Counted from the stretch's first letter, positions 25,979-34,676 are shown. The stretch: 64,000 bases of DNA from Candidatus Gastranaerophilales bacterium (GCA_944322785.1 CALUPW010000001.1:1-64000), one strand, 5' to 3'. Numbers and translations are program-made. Notes: generated from the letters alone by a model not told the origin.

Positions 25979-26986
25979 CTATCTTACACGTACTTTCGGT
26001 ATAACTGACATACCCGGTATTATATTATATTCCTCCGGATTAATCTTTTCATCAAATACGATTTTAACCGGTATTCTTTGAACAATTTTTACAAATGATC
26101 CGACTGCATTTTCAGGCGGGAATAAACTTGATTTTGCGCCTGACGCTCTTTGAATACTGTCAACTTTTCCTTTAAAAACCTTGTCGGGGTAAGTATCAAC
26201 TTTTATTGAAACTTCCTGACCGGGCTTCATATGACGGAGCTGGTTTTCTTTAAAGTTTGCAACAACCCACACATTATGCGGAACTATTGTAAATAAAGGT
26301 GCTCCGACATTTACATACATACCTTTTTCAACACGTCTGCTTGAAACTGTTCCTGATTGAGGCGCATAAATTTTTGTATATGATAAATCCAATGCGGCTT
26401 TATCCATTTTTGCTTTTGCCTCTTTTAAATCAGTATCTGCGACCTTGTCTTCACTTTTAGAAAGTAATGATTGTTCAGCCTGTGTTAAGTTTGCCTGTGC
26501 CGCATCGTATGCTGCCTGTGCATTGTCAAGAGTTTGTTTTGAAACAGCTCCTTTTTCATAAAGGTTTGTATATCTGTCCAAATCTTTTTTTGCTACATCT
26601 ATTTTTGTTTGAGCAGCCGTAAATATAGCTTTTGCATTCTCTTGATTTAAAAGAACCTTTTCATATCTTGCTTTCATTTCTTCATATTTAACTTTATAGT
26701 CTGCATCGTCTATTTTTGCAACGAGCATGCCCTCGGTTACGGGCTGGTTATCCGTTATGTAAACCTCCGTAATCTGACCGCTTACACGTGGTGCAACCTG
26801 AACGGTTGTTGTTTCAACATACGCATCATCCGTTGACTGGAAATTCAATGCATCATGGATAAAAATTCCGCAGCCTATTGCCATCAATACAATAAGCCCC
26901 ATTGCGATAAATCTTTTGCGGGGTTTGTGAACTTTTTTCTCCTCCGTTTGCTGTCCTTCTTCTTTAACAGTATTTTCTTCTTCCAT
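25979..26986 (-). CDS. emrA: HlyD/EmrA-type membrane-fusion protein
   Basis: 335 residues. A cytoplasmic charged N-terminus and one membrane helix ('RFIAMGLIVLMAIGCGIFIH', about 24-43) lead into a lipoyl half ('VAPRVSGQITEVYITDNQPV', about 66-85), a coiled-coil hairpin of about 100 residues and the second lipoyl half ('IYAPQSGTVSSRRVEKGMYV'). It then has the HlyD C-terminal barrel ending 'IIPGMSVIPKVRVR'. It is the periplasmic adaptor linking the EmrB-like pumps to the divergent outer-membrane channel. It lies 20 bases after the MarR gene in the same operon. Confidence 0.93.
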   Translation of the reverse strand: MEEENTVKEEGQQTEEKKVHKPRKRFIAMGLIVLMAIGCGIFIHDALNFQSTDDAYVETTTVQVAPRVSGQITEVYITDNQPVTEGMLVAKIDDADYKVKYEEMKARYEKVLLNQENAKAIFTAAQTKIDVAKKDLDRYTNLYEKGAVSKQTLDNAQAAYDAAQANLTQAEQSLLSKSEDKVADTDLKEAKAKMDKAALDLSYTKIYAPQSGTVSSRRVEKGMYVNVGAPLFTIVPHNVWVVANFKENQLRHMKPGQEVSIKVDTYPDKVFKGKVDSIQRASGAKSSLFPPENAVGSFVKIVQRIPVKIVFDEKINPEEYNIIPGMSVIPKVRVR

Positions 26987-27006
26987 TTTCTACCTCGTTT
27001 ATCATG

Positions 27007-27492
27007 TTATATCTGTATATCTACCAATTGTTTTAAATTTTCTCTGAATTTTCTTAAAACAGCTCTTACATGTTCAATTTCTTCATCCGAAATTATTAGT
27101 TTTTTATGCTTTTCATCTTCCATAATTTTATTAATTGCTATTTTAAGTTTCTCTGTTACATCATCATAAACTTCTTTTCCTTTTTCAGTAACACCCATTT
27201 TACGCACAAGCCTGTTGTTTTTCATATCAACAAATCTTGTTATATATCCTTTTTCCTCAAGTACATTTAAAATTTTGCCTGTATTTGCTCTGTCTTTCAA
27301 AATAATTTTTGCAAGATCCCTCTGGCAAATCCCTGCATTACAAAGAATTGTTTCTATTGTAACATACTCATCCTGACTTAACTTTGTATTAAGTTTTTTA
27401 AAAAATTCAACCGAAAACAATCGCAAGAACTTCGTTGTCAGTTCCAGATCATAATAAAATGTATCGGTGAATCTTTCGGTGTTTTTTACCAT
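27007..27492 (-). CDS. MarR-family transcriptional regulator
   Basis: 161 residues. The winged-helix core is 'ICQRDLAKIILKDRANTGKI' (recognition helix region, about 64-83), then 'NVLEEKGYITRFVDMKNNRL' and 'VTEKGKEVYDDV', the classical MarR wing and following helix. It is the first gene of the efflux operon and diverges from the outer-membrane channel gene. It probably represses both by binding the inverted repeat at 27521-27554, released by drug ligands, as for EmrR/MarR. The regulatory statement is inference from layout. Confidence 0.9.
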   Translation of the reverse strand: MVKNTERFTDTFYYDLELTTKFLRLFSVEFFKKLNTKLSQDEYVTIETILCNAGICQRDLAKIILKDRANTGKILNVLEEKGYITRFVDMKNNRLVRKMGVTEKGKEVYDDVTEKLKIAINKIMEDEKHKKLIISDEEIEHVRAVLRKFRENLKQLVDIQI

Positions 27493-27520
27493 TTATAACC
27501 TTGTTTATTATTTTAATATT

Positions 27521-27554
27521 TTGTTGTAAAAAATATATGTTGCATTTACAACAA
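27521..27554. promoter_or_regulatory. Probable MarR operator in divergent efflux promoter region
   Basis: TTGTTGTAAA (27521-27530) and TTTACAACAA (27545-27554) are perfect inverted 10-bp arms separated by 14 bp. They sit in the 122-bp gap between marR (minus) and the channel gene (plus). TATTAT follows the right arm at 27555. Confidence 0.55.
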
Positions 27555-27614
27555 TATTATGCTAACATATGATTATTGAAAAAGCAAGTATTATTTTTAT
27601 GAGGTAAAAAAGAG

Positions 27615-29018
27615 TTGAAAAAGGTAATATCAACAGCGATTATTTTGAGTTTAGCGGTTATACAGACAGCCCCGTGTTTTTCCATGGAGGAAACAAAAGC
27701 TTCTACCGCAACCCCGAAACAATTTAAAAGCATGGTCAAAAAAGATAAAAAGAAGGCTAATGACGATTACAAATACGAATATGTAAACCTTCCATGGTGG
27801 GACGTATTCGGAGATGACATTTTAAAAGGTTACATTGAAAAGGCAATTGTAAACAATTACGACTTAAAAATGGCAACTTTAAATGTTGAAGAATTTTATC
27901 AACAAACAAGAATTCAATTTGCAAACGAACTTCCGGGCGCATATGCAGGCGGAGGTCCGGGCTGGTTCAAAGCTCCCGGTTCTTCAAGCACCGATATCAA
28001 TTTCGGGCTTCCTTTTCTTGTAAACTATGAGGCTGATATATTTTTAAAGAATCATGACAAAACAAAATCTTCCAAAAAGCTTTACGAAAATTCAAAGTTT
28101 GATGAAAGGGCTGCTTATATATCAATTGCCGGCGCTGTCGGTTCTACTTATCTAAATATAGTAAACATGGACAAAGCAATTGAAATACAAACGGAAATTG
28201 TAGAATTAAGAAAGAAGATTTTTGAACTCACAAAACTAAGCAACGATGAAGGTTTAAGCTCAACTGCGGATGTTGTAAGAGCAAACAAATCTTATGTAAG
28301 AAGCGAAACTGATCTTGTTGAGCTTAACAAACAAAGGGATATTTTGATAAATCAGATGTACGTTCTGCTTGGAGAAAGTCCTGAAAGCGGAAAAGAACTG
28401 AAAAGAAAAACACTTGACGAGATTGTATATAATCACAAAATTCCGGATTATATTGAATCTGATGTAATCATGCAAAGACCTGATTATTTGAAGGCAGAAA
28501 ATTCTGTTGAAAAGGCAGGAATTGACGTTCGGGTTGCACGAAAGGAATTTTTACCCAGTATAAATCTGACAGGACTTGCTTTATTCACGGCAGGTGATTT
28601 AGGAAGTTTATTTACCACAAAAAATTCTTTATTAATGCTCGGCGGCGGATTTTTGCTTCCTTTGTTTACGGGCGGACAGAGAATTGCGAACTTAAGATTA
28701 AAGAAAGCAACTTATGAAAGAATATTACAAAACTACTACAAAACTAATTTGACAGCCATTCAGGAAGTTAATGATGCGCTTGTTAAGGTTAGAAAAGACA
28801 AAGAAAAAGTCGACCAGACTTTAAAACAGGCTAACCTTGAAAAAGCGGACTTCAAATTTTCCGAAATGAAATACAACGAAGGAACTATTTCCCTTCTTGA
28901 TTTAATTCAGCAAAAGGAAAACCTGCTCTATATAGACCAGCTTGTCGCTCAAAATAAAGTTGAATTTATGATTGACTATATCGGTCTTTATAAAGCAACA
29001 GGAAGTAAACTACAATAA
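27615..29018 (+). CDS. Outer-membrane efflux channel, NodT/TolC family
   Basis: 467 residues. A signal peptide (MKKVISTAIILSLAVIQTAP, cleavage near CFSM) is present; a Cys is near the end, but Pro precedes it, so a lipobox is doubtful. 'LPWWDVFGDDILKGYIEKAI' and the later 'SDVIMQRPDYLKAENSVEKA' and 'LFTGGQRIANL' are hallmarks of RND/NodT outer-membrane channels. The start is TTG 27615, with GAGG ten bases upstream and the signal peptide beginning there. It is divergent from the EmrAB-type operon and would complete the tripartite pump. Confidence 0.9.
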   Translation: MKKVISTAIILSLAVIQTAPCFSMEETKASTATPKQFKSMVKKDKKKANDDYKYEYVNLPWWDVFGDDILKGYIEKAIVNNYDLKMATLNVEEFYQQTRIQFANELPGAYAGGGPGWFKAPGSSSTDINFGLPFLVNYEADIFLKNHDKTKSSKKLYENSKFDERAAYISIAGAVGSTYLNIVNMDKAIEIQTEIVELRKKIFELTKLSNDEGLSSTADVVRANKSYVRSETDLVELNKQRDILINQMYVLLGESPESGKELKRKTLDEIVYNHKIPDYIESDVIMQRPDYLKAENSVEKAGIDVRVARKEFLPSINLTGLALFTAGDLGSLFTTKNSLLMLGGGFLLPLFTGGQRIANLRLKKATYERILQNYYKTNLTAIQEVNDALVKVRKDKEKVDQTLKQANLEKADFKFSEMKYNEGTISLLDLIQQKENLLYIDQLVAQNKVEFMIDYIGLYKATGSKLQ

Positions 29019-29053
29019 TCATCACCTCTTTACTTTTAATCGAAAAGTGAAGC

Positions 29054-29080
29054 GCCGGTAATTCCCGTTACCGGCTTTTT
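29054..29080 (+). terminator. Intrinsic terminator after efflux channel
   Basis: GCCGGTAA (29054-29061) and TTACCGGC (29068-29075) form an 8-bp stem with a 6-base loop followed by TTTTT. It ends the plus-strand transcript shortly before the convergent prmC stop. Confidence 0.85.
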
Positions 29081-29090
29081 ATTATTCTTT

Positions 29091-29927
29091 TTATAATAAC
29101 GCACCTGATATTACTCTGTCAATTCCAGCCAAATCTTTGATTATTTCTATACTTCCGAAGCCCTTGCTTTCCAAGATTTGTTTAACATCACAGGATTGCC
29201 CCATGCCGAGTTCAAATAAAAGATATCCGCCTTTGTTCAGAATTTTTACGGCACCTTCCGTTATTTTTTTATAAAAGTCCAGTCCTTTTTCATCTTTTGT
29301 AAACAAAGCTATTTCGGGGTCAAATTTAACTTCTGTCTGGATTGTTTCTTTTTGTGACGGCGGAATGTATGGCGGGTTTGAAACAATCATATCAAAGGTT
29401 TCACCCTGTTTTACGTTTGAAATAATATCCGATTTTCTAAAAATTGCTCTGTTATTAAGATTTAGTTTGGAGGCATTATCCAGTGCGGTATTCAGGGCGT
29501 CTGAAGATATATCAAGCCCGATTACCTGAGAATTTGTGTATTTTGCAATCATGCAGGCAATACAGCCGGAGCCGGTGCCCACATCAAGAATAGCTTTAAA
29601 GTTGTTTGTATTAATAATATCAATCGCATGCCGGACAAGAAGTTCGGTTTCATCACGGGGAATTAAAACGGACGGATTTACGATAAACTTTTCGCCCATA
29701 AAATCCGCAAGCCCTATTATATGCTGAACCGGCTGTTTTGTTTTTGCTCTCAATTCTGCTTTTTCTTTGACTATTTCAAGCTTTTCGGGCGAAAGTTTTT
29801 TCCCCATAACCAGATCCATATAGCCGTAATTTGCAAAATGTTCTATCAAAAGCCTTACTTCAACATTTGCTTCATTTTGTTCAATTCCGCTGTCTGTCAA
29901 AATTTTCACGATTTCATTAATTGCCAT
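29091..29927 (-). CDS. prmC: Release-factor glutamine methyltransferase PrmC (HemK)
   Basis: 278 residues, usual length. An N-terminal helical domain with 'ARTKQPVQHIIG'-like 'LRAKTKQPVQHIIGLADFMG' (about 56-75) contacts release factors. The SAM motif is 'ILDVGTGSGCIACMIA' (about 115-130) and the catalytic motif 'VSNPPYIPPS' (about 184-193), whose NPPY coordinates the glutamine amide. It methylates the GGQ glutamine of RF1 and RF2. Here it is the last gene of a minus-strand group starting with an orphan 56-aa gene and lies 4 bases after the second DUF3137 gene. Confidence 0.95.
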   Translation of the reverse strand: MAINEIVKILTDSGIEQNEANVEVRLLIEHFANYGYMDLVMGKKLSPEKLEIVKEKAELRAKTKQPVQHIIGLADFMGEKFIVNPSVLIPRDETELLVRHAIDIINTNNFKAILDVGTGSGCIACMIAKYTNSQVIGLDISSDALNTALDNASKLNLNNRAIFRKSDIISNVKQGETFDMIVSNPPYIPPSQKETIQTEVKFDPEIALFTKDEKGLDFYKKITEGAVKILNKGGYLLFELGMGQSCDVKQILESKGFGSIEIIKDLAGIDRVISGALL

Positions 29928-29931
29928 TTCT

Positions 29932-30876
29932 TTAAAGTCCTATATTCTGATTTAGTTTCAATTCATCTACTATTGCAAGGATTGAAACAAATTCGTTCAA
30001 CAATTCCGTAAACTGTTTGGTGTCATTTACGGGAGCTCCTAGACGCCCGAGTTTAAACAAATCTTTTTGCGTACTTATTGCAAGAATAAGTTTGCTATTT
30101 TTAAAAGATGCTTCCATTGAATTCCCGCCAAATGCGTTTTTTATATTCTTAAAGCGCTCCATAAAAGATGTCGTCAAAAGATATCTTGCTTCAACCTGAT
30201 CGTTTGAATCTACATAGTAAGATTTGCTGAATTCCGGATCTTCAAGCTTGACTTCTTCATATGCACGATTATTGAACAGGTAGTTGCGATTTCTTATTAC
30301 AGTATGTCCTTTAAAAGGCTTTTTAACATCTATTTCTACAAGCACACCTTTAAATACTATTTCTTTTTTTAATCTGTCTTTTGTGTCTTTTTTGTAGTAA
30401 TACAGCTCTGTTTCGTTAATATTTATTGTAAGACCTTTGTATGTCCCGTAAAAATTATCATCATTATCTTTGTGATCAAACCTTGAGAAGATTTTTGTGT
30501 CTTTTACAGTCTGCTTATCTATTAAACATCCTGTTGTCCAGACAAAATTGCCAAATGCTTTCATCAGATTTGGCATAATTGCGGATTTCAATTTGTTTTC
30601 AAAGTTTTTGGTCATCATACTATAGCAAAAAACACTAAACATTATAGGAACCATGAAAAGAAAATACACAGGCGGTCGTTGAAACCGTTCCCCTAAAATC
30701 CCCAAATAACTCAATCCTAAGATTACAAATAATATGAAAACAACAAGCATCAACAATTTAGCTTTACGCTTTATATTGATTCTTTCTGTTTCATACGGCG
30801 CAAGCATCGGTACCACAGATTTGTGGTAAACCTGCGCAAAATTTGATTTAAAATCCTGTATGCTGTTATATTCCAT
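29932..30876 (-). CDS. DUF3137-family membrane protein, copy 2
   Basis: 314 residues. Two membrane helices (about 37-60 and 68-88, 'LLMLVVFILFVILGLSYLGI' and 'VYFLFMVPIMFSVFCYSM') are followed by a soluble beta-rich domain ('VEIDVKKPFKGHTVIRNRNY', 'LEDPEFSKSYYVDSNDQVEA') typical of DUF3137 proteins. Function unknown. It is a tandem paralogue of the gene upstream, with near-identical N-terminus (FKSNFA-VYHKSVVPMLAP) and C-terminus (ELLNEFVSILAIVDELKLNQ). It begins 13 bases after copy 1, preceded by GGGAGT. Confidence 0.8.
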   Translation of the reverse strand: MEYNSIQDFKSNFAQVYHKSVVPMLAPYETERINIKRKAKLLMLVVFILFVILGLSYLGILGERFQRPPVYFLFMVPIMFSVFCYSMMTKNFENKLKSAIMPNLMKAFGNFVWTTGCLIDKQTVKDTKIFSRFDHKDNDDNFYGTYKGLTININETELYYYKKDTKDRLKKEIVFKGVLVEIDVKKPFKGHTVIRNRNYLFNNRAYEEVKLEDPEFSKSYYVDSNDQVEARYLLTTSFMERFKNIKNAFGGNSMEASFKNSKLILAISTQKDLFKLGRLGAPVNDTKQFTELLNEFVSILAIVDELKLNQNIGL

Positions 30877-30889
30877 TTTTTACTCCCGA

Positions 30890-31813
30890 TTATAATCCTA
30901 TATTCTGATTTAATTTCAATTCATCTACTATTGCAAGGATTGAAACAAACTCGTTCAACAATTCCGTAAACTGTTTGGTATCATTTATCGGTTTGTTTAT
31001 GTCCCCGAGCCTGAACAAATCTTTGTCTGTTGATATTGCTATCAATATTTTACTGTCCTTGATTGATGCCTGTATGCTTGAGGCTCTGAATGCTGTTTTT
31101 ATGTTTTTAAAACGTTCCATAAATGATGTTGTTAATATATAACGGGATTCAACCTGATCGCTGCCGTCAACATAATATTTTTTGCTGAACTCCGGATCTT
31201 CCAACTTTATTTCTTCATAAACCCGCCTGTTTGCAAAACATCTGTTTCGGATTATTGTGTGCCCCATAAAACGCTTTTTAAAATCTATCTGCGCAATTAC
31301 ACCTTTAAACTCCGTATGTTTTTCTGTTCTTCCTTCAGAATCCCGGGTTGTATATGTCAACTCTGTTTCATTAATGTTTATCGCAAGCCCTTTATATGTT
31401 CCGTAAAAACTGTCATCATCTTTCTTGTCTTCAAATCTGTCAAATATCGTTGACTCTTTTATTGTATATTTGTCTATTACATAAGATTTCGTCCAGATAA
31501 AATCTCCAAATGCCTTCATAACCACAGGCATTATCTTGGTCTTTAGTTTGTTTTCAAAATTTTTGCATAAAAATTTTGTTATAGAAAATGCAACAACACA
31601 ACAAAGAAGAATAACTCCTATTAGAATTTCCGGGGTTTCTCTGTTACATAAATAAAGAATTATTGCAGTTAAAGCCACAATTCCCCAGATTACATAATTT
31701 ATTATTTTTACTGAATTTTTTTCCTTTTCAAACGGCGCAAGCATCGGCACCACCGATTTGTGGTAAACATGTGCAAAATTTGATTTGAAATCCTGTACAC
31801 TGTTAAATTCCAT
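30890..31813 (-). CDS. DUF3137-family membrane protein, copy 1
   Basis: 307 residues from ATG 31813 (MEFNSVQDFKSNFAHVYHKS). The frame opens at 31831, but AGAAGGAGA sits directly before 31813 and the resulting N-terminus aligns with copy 2, so this start is chosen. Two membrane helices (about 38-58, 62-82) precede the beta-rich DUF3137 domain. It overlaps the end of the preceding orphan gene by 11 bases, showing co-translation. A fused or partner role in membrane maintenance is possible, but nothing in the sequence proves it. Confidence 0.8.
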   Translation of the reverse strand: MEFNSVQDFKSNFAHVYHKSVVPMLAPFEKEKNSVKIINYVIWGIVALTAIILYLCNRETPEILIGVILLCCVVAFSITKFLCKNFENKLKTKIMPVVMKAFGDFIWTKSYVIDKYTIKESTIFDRFEDKKDDDSFYGTYKGLAININETELTYTTRDSEGRTEKHTEFKGVIAQIDFKKRFMGHTIIRNRCFANRRVYEEIKLEDPEFSKKYYVDGSDQVESRYILTTSFMERFKNIKTAFRASSIQASIKDSKILIAISTDKDLFRLGDINKPINDTKQFTELLNEFVSILAIVDELKLNQNIGL

Positions 31814-32303
31814 ATAAGTTCTCCTTCTCATGCTCTTTGATTATTCTGTCAATCTCATCTCTTGCTTCCAGCTTTGATTTAAGCTCTTTTTTTTCAATAC
31901 TATACTTTTTACAAAGCCTTTCATAATAGTATAGCTGCTTTTTGGTCGGAAGTTCATGCCCCATTTTGACTTCCCGCAAAAAAGCCCGCTTTTTCTTTTC
32001 AAATTCCTTCTGCGCCTTTAATATCGGCTCCTGAGATTTTTTATAATCATAGTATTTGCGGCACTCATTCATAAACATTTGTGCATCATGCCGAAAGTTC
32101 TCATCCTCCAGATGTTCCGCAAGAAATTCAAAATGCGGATTGTTAATCTCCAAATAATACATTTCATCATCAATAAAATTATTGAAAAGCTGCTCTACAT
32201 CAATGTTTGGCGACTTTTTGACAAGAGCACGCAAAAAACTGCACAGCATTGATTTCTGTGTTTTCGTAAACTCTTGAAATACTTGATTTTTTACGTTATA
32301 CAT
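31803..32303 (-). CDS. Charged helical orphan protein
   Basis: 166 residues, highly charged, predicted helical with a coiled-coil stretch ('LKAQKEFEKKKRAFLREVKM', about 96-115) and a C-terminal motif 'LPTKKQLYYYERLCKKYSIE' (about 119-138). The latter resembles the short helical 'T-x-x-Q-x-x-Y-x-x-x-L' segment found in DnaB-loader-like or phage-type helical proteins. No family can be named with confidence. It is the second gene of the operon and starts 3 bases after the stop of the 56-aa gene. Confidence 0.65.
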   Translation of the reverse strand: MYNVKNQVFQEFTKTQKSMLCSFLRALVKKSPNIDVEQLFNNFIDDEMYYLEINNPHFEFLAEHLEDENFRHDAQMFMNECRKYYDYKKSQEPILKAQKEFEKKKRAFLREVKMGHELPTKKQLYYYERLCKKYSIEKKELKSKLEARDEIDRIIKEHEKENLYGI

Positions 32304-32306
32304 TCC

Positions 32307-32477
32307 CTACTTTTTGAACAAGTCTTTTACAGTAAAAGTTTCAGCCTTTTCAAAATGAAATTTCGCAAGCTTTTTTACAATCGGATTTGTCTGGTGTTTT
32401 GCTTTGTTTGTTTCTTTTTCCGGCACAACATCAGTTTTACCCTCATTTTTTATGACTGTAAACTCTCTTTTATCCAT
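32307..32477 (-). CDS. Short 56-residue orphan protein leading the minus operon
   Basis: ATG 32477 to TAG 32307 on the minus strand encodes 56 residues beginning MDKREFTVIKNEGKTDVVPE and ending with a helix FEKAETFTVKDLFKK. The frame is clean, lysine-rich and uses codons like its neighbours, and its stop is 3 bases before the next ORF's ATG, so coupling is likely. Function unknown. It lies directly beside the candidate replication origin. Confidence 0.6.
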   Translation of the reverse strand: MDKREFTVIKNEGKTDVVPEKETNKAKHQTNPIVKKLAKFHFEKAETFTVKDLFKK

Positions 32478-33144
32478 AAATAAATTATACCTCTTTATAT
32501 TTATATAAAAAAGTTTGTTAAGAATTAATTGCCAAACAAATATATAAAAATTATATATTGTTACAAAACTTTACATGTTGTTTTTTATTAATTGCATGCC
32601 CTATAATAAAAAACCCGGGAATTGTTTACATGCCCCGAGAAGCTTTATAATAAAGAGTTTTAACCGAAAAAGAAAGTCTCGTCAATTGACAAGACTTATA
32701 AATATACATTTACCCCACAATCTTTATATCATAAAACGAATATAAAGTCAAGCACTCCAAACAGTTAAAAATCAATTACCTTATCGGGTAATCCGTTGTA
32801 GAAAACCATGTAGATTTTTGTAGAAAACTCATGAGTTTTCTACAAACAACCCTGTATATAAAACATATTTAATTCTTTTCTACATTGGTATGTCAAATTT
32901 TCTACACTCTTTTCTACACTTCATGATTATAGATATGAGATAGTTTTGATAGGTTTTCTACAAATATTTCTCTCTTACTACTACTATTATTTATATATAT
33001 TTATTATATTTATATATAATAAGAGATTTTGAGTAGAAAACTTAAAACGTGAATTTTTGTTTTATTTTTTGAATTGAGTAAGTTTTTATATTCTGTTTAT
33101 TATATAATTTTATTATATTAGGGAGTTAAAAAAAGGAGTAAGGT
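32478..33144. other. Candidate chromosomal origin (oriC) region upstream of dnaN
   Basis: This 667-bp gene-free gap holds seven exact copies of the 9-mer TTTTCTACA: plus strand at 32836, 32876, 32898, 32910 and 32954; minus strand at 32797-32805 and 32819-32827. One near copy is at 33032-33040. The 9-mer differs at two positions from E. coli's DnaA box TTATCCACA and at one from TTTTCCACA. Two copies form the outer arms of a perfect 30-bp palindrome at 32817-32846. Twelve bases after the last plus-strand box is the triplet run TTA-CTA-CTA-CTA-TTA (32975-32989), like a DnaA-trio, then a nearly pure A/T tract to about 33020. With dnaN next door this is the layout of oriC. A further near-palindrome of 24 bp is at 32674-32697. 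Confidence 0.65.
32817..32846. repeat. 30-bp perfect palindrome built from two TTTTCTACA boxes
   Basis: The sequence is self-complementary over 30 bp around CTCATGAG. Its arms are the box in minus orientation (32819-32827) and in plus orientation (32836-32844). It would be a strong paired DnaA-binding site if the 9-mer is this lineage's DnaA box. Confidence 0.7.
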
Positions 33145-34266
33145 ATGAAATTTTATGTAAAAAAAGAAGATTTATATAACGGGATAAAAATTGTTGAAAG
33201 AGCAACCAGCATGAAAGCTTTGCAGCCGGTACTTTTAAATATATTAATAGAAACAGTTGATAACGGAACCATAAGACTGGTTGCAACAGATTTGGATATG
33301 ACGGTTGTTGCACTTGTTGATGCGCAGGTTGAAGAATCAGGCAGAATTACATTGCCTTCGAAGAAACTTAATGAAATAGTTTCCAAACTTGGTGACAAGC
33401 TTATAACTTTTGAAATGGCAGAAGGCGAAAGCACAGTAAATATTACATGTCAGAATTCAAAGTTTGATATTATCGGAATTTCAGCAAACGAATTTCCTCC
33501 GGAGGTTTATAATATTGAACTTAATGACGAAAACAGTTTTGAAATAGCAGTCAAACCTTTGACAAAAGCTGTGCGTCAGGCAGGTTTTGCAGCCGCAAGC
33601 TACGAAACGTCAAACCTTTTGTCCGGTATTGTGTGTGATATTTCAGGCGAAGTTCTGGAGATTGCATCAACTGACGGAAACCGTCTTGCACGTGTTCGTG
33701 AAAAAATTGAAAACAAAGACGGCAGAACAAGCCAGCTGATTATTCCTTCAAAGACATTAAATGAATTTATAAAAATGAGTTCATTTATTGAAGAAGATTC
33801 TGTTAAAATTTATACGGAACGCACAAAACTGATTATAAAAAGTGACAGAACAATGACAGTTTCAAGACTTCTTGAGGGTCAATTCCCAAAATACAATCAA
33901 CTTATACCGAATGAAAGCCCTAAAGAAGCACTGGTATCGGTTTCTGCTTTGATTTCTGCATTAGAGCGTGTGTCAATTATGGTTGATGATAAAACTAGCA
34001 TTGTAAAACTTGCGTTTTCAAACGGTAAATTAAAACTTACAGCAGACACGCCTGACAGCGGTAAATCGGAAGAAGAACTTGATATTGTTTATAACTGTGA
34101 AGATTTGGATATTGCATTCAACTACAAGTTTGTTCTGGAAGCTTTAAAAAATATGGATTGCGATAATGTAAAAATAGGCTTAAACACAAGTCTTTCAGCA
34201 ACAGTTTTAAGACCTGACTGCGAAGACGATTTTGTATGTTTGATTATGCCGGTTCAAATAAAATAA
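33145..34266 (+). CDS. dnaN: DNA polymerase III beta sliding clamp
   Basis: 373 residues, the normal clamp length, made of three similar domains. 'MKFYVKKEDLYNGIKIVERA' opens the protein; 'LVATDLDMTVVALV' (about 52-65), 'GNRLARVREKIE' (about 185-196, domain 2 H/R-L pattern), 'LLEGQFPKYNQLIPNE' and the C-terminal 'LIMPVQIK' are clamp signatures. It forms the DNA-encircling ring that tethers polymerase III. It is preceded by AAAAAAGGAG and by the candidate oriC. dnaA is not in the window, and dnaN leads a short group with two unrelated genes. Confidence 0.97.
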   Translation: MKFYVKKEDLYNGIKIVERATSMKALQPVLLNILIETVDNGTIRLVATDLDMTVVALVDAQVEESGRITLPSKKLNEIVSKLGDKLITFEMAEGESTVNITCQNSKFDIIGISANEFPPEVYNIELNDENSFEIAVKPLTKAVRQAGFAAASYETSNLLSGIVCDISGEVLEIASTDGNRLARVREKIENKDGRTSQLIIPSKTLNEFIKMSSFIEEDSVKIYTERTKLIIKSDRTMTVSRLLEGQFPKYNQLIPNESPKEALVSVSALISALERVSIMVDDKTSIVKLAFSNGKLKLTADTPDSGKSEEELDIVYNCEDLDIAFNYKFVLEALKNMDCDNVKIGLNTSLSATVLRPDCEDDFVCLIMPVQIK

Positions 34267-34274
34267 GGTGAATA

Positions 34275-34673
34275 ATGAAAGATAAAGCAATAGAATATTA
34301 TATGAACGGCGGCTGCTCTTGCAGTGAAAGTGTAATAAAAGCAGCAATAGATGAAGGTTTGTGTGACAAATCTTTGCTCGCTGCTGCATCGGCATTTTCA
34401 GGCGGCATGTCCTCAGGCTGCGTGTGTGGTGCAGTTGCGGCTGCCCAGATAATTTCCGGAATTCATTTCGGGCGGGAAAATCACTTCGGAAACGAAAATA
34501 CAGCCCGAGAAAAAGCAGCATTTATTGTTGATGAATTTAAGAAAAAACACAAAGTAACCTGCTGCCGTGTGCTTTCAAAAGGTTTGCAGGGGATTGAAAG
34601 AAAGCAGAATTGTTCAAAATATGTTGCGGATGCATGTGATATTGTTGAACAACTGCTGAAGGTGAAGGTTTAG
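34275..34673 (+). CDS. C_GCAxxG_C_C family putative redox protein
   Basis: 132 residues. Conserved cysteines and glycines are in the order of this family: 'GGCSCSESVIKAA' (about 13-25), 'FSGGMSSGCVCGAVAAAQII' (about 42-61) and late 'VTCCRVLSKGL' and 'KYVADACDIVEQLL'. The family is thought to bind a metal or be redox-active; its reaction is unknown. It lies 8 bases after dnaN (AAGGTG upstream) and 3 bases before nfo, so the three are one transcript. Confidence 0.85.
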   Translation: MKDKAIEYYMNGGCSCSESVIKAAIDEGLCDKSLLAAASAFSGGMSSGCVCGAVAAAQIISGIHFGRENHFGNENTAREKAAFIVDEFKKKHKVTCCRVLSKGLQGIERKQNCSKYVADACDIVEQLLKVKV

Positions 34674-34676
34674 ATA

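Noticed and set aside
32674-32697. 24-bp near-palindrome as a terminator of the 32307 operon or of dnaN
   Set aside because: No T-run on either strand, and it lies upstream of both divergent genes, so it is only noted within the origin region.
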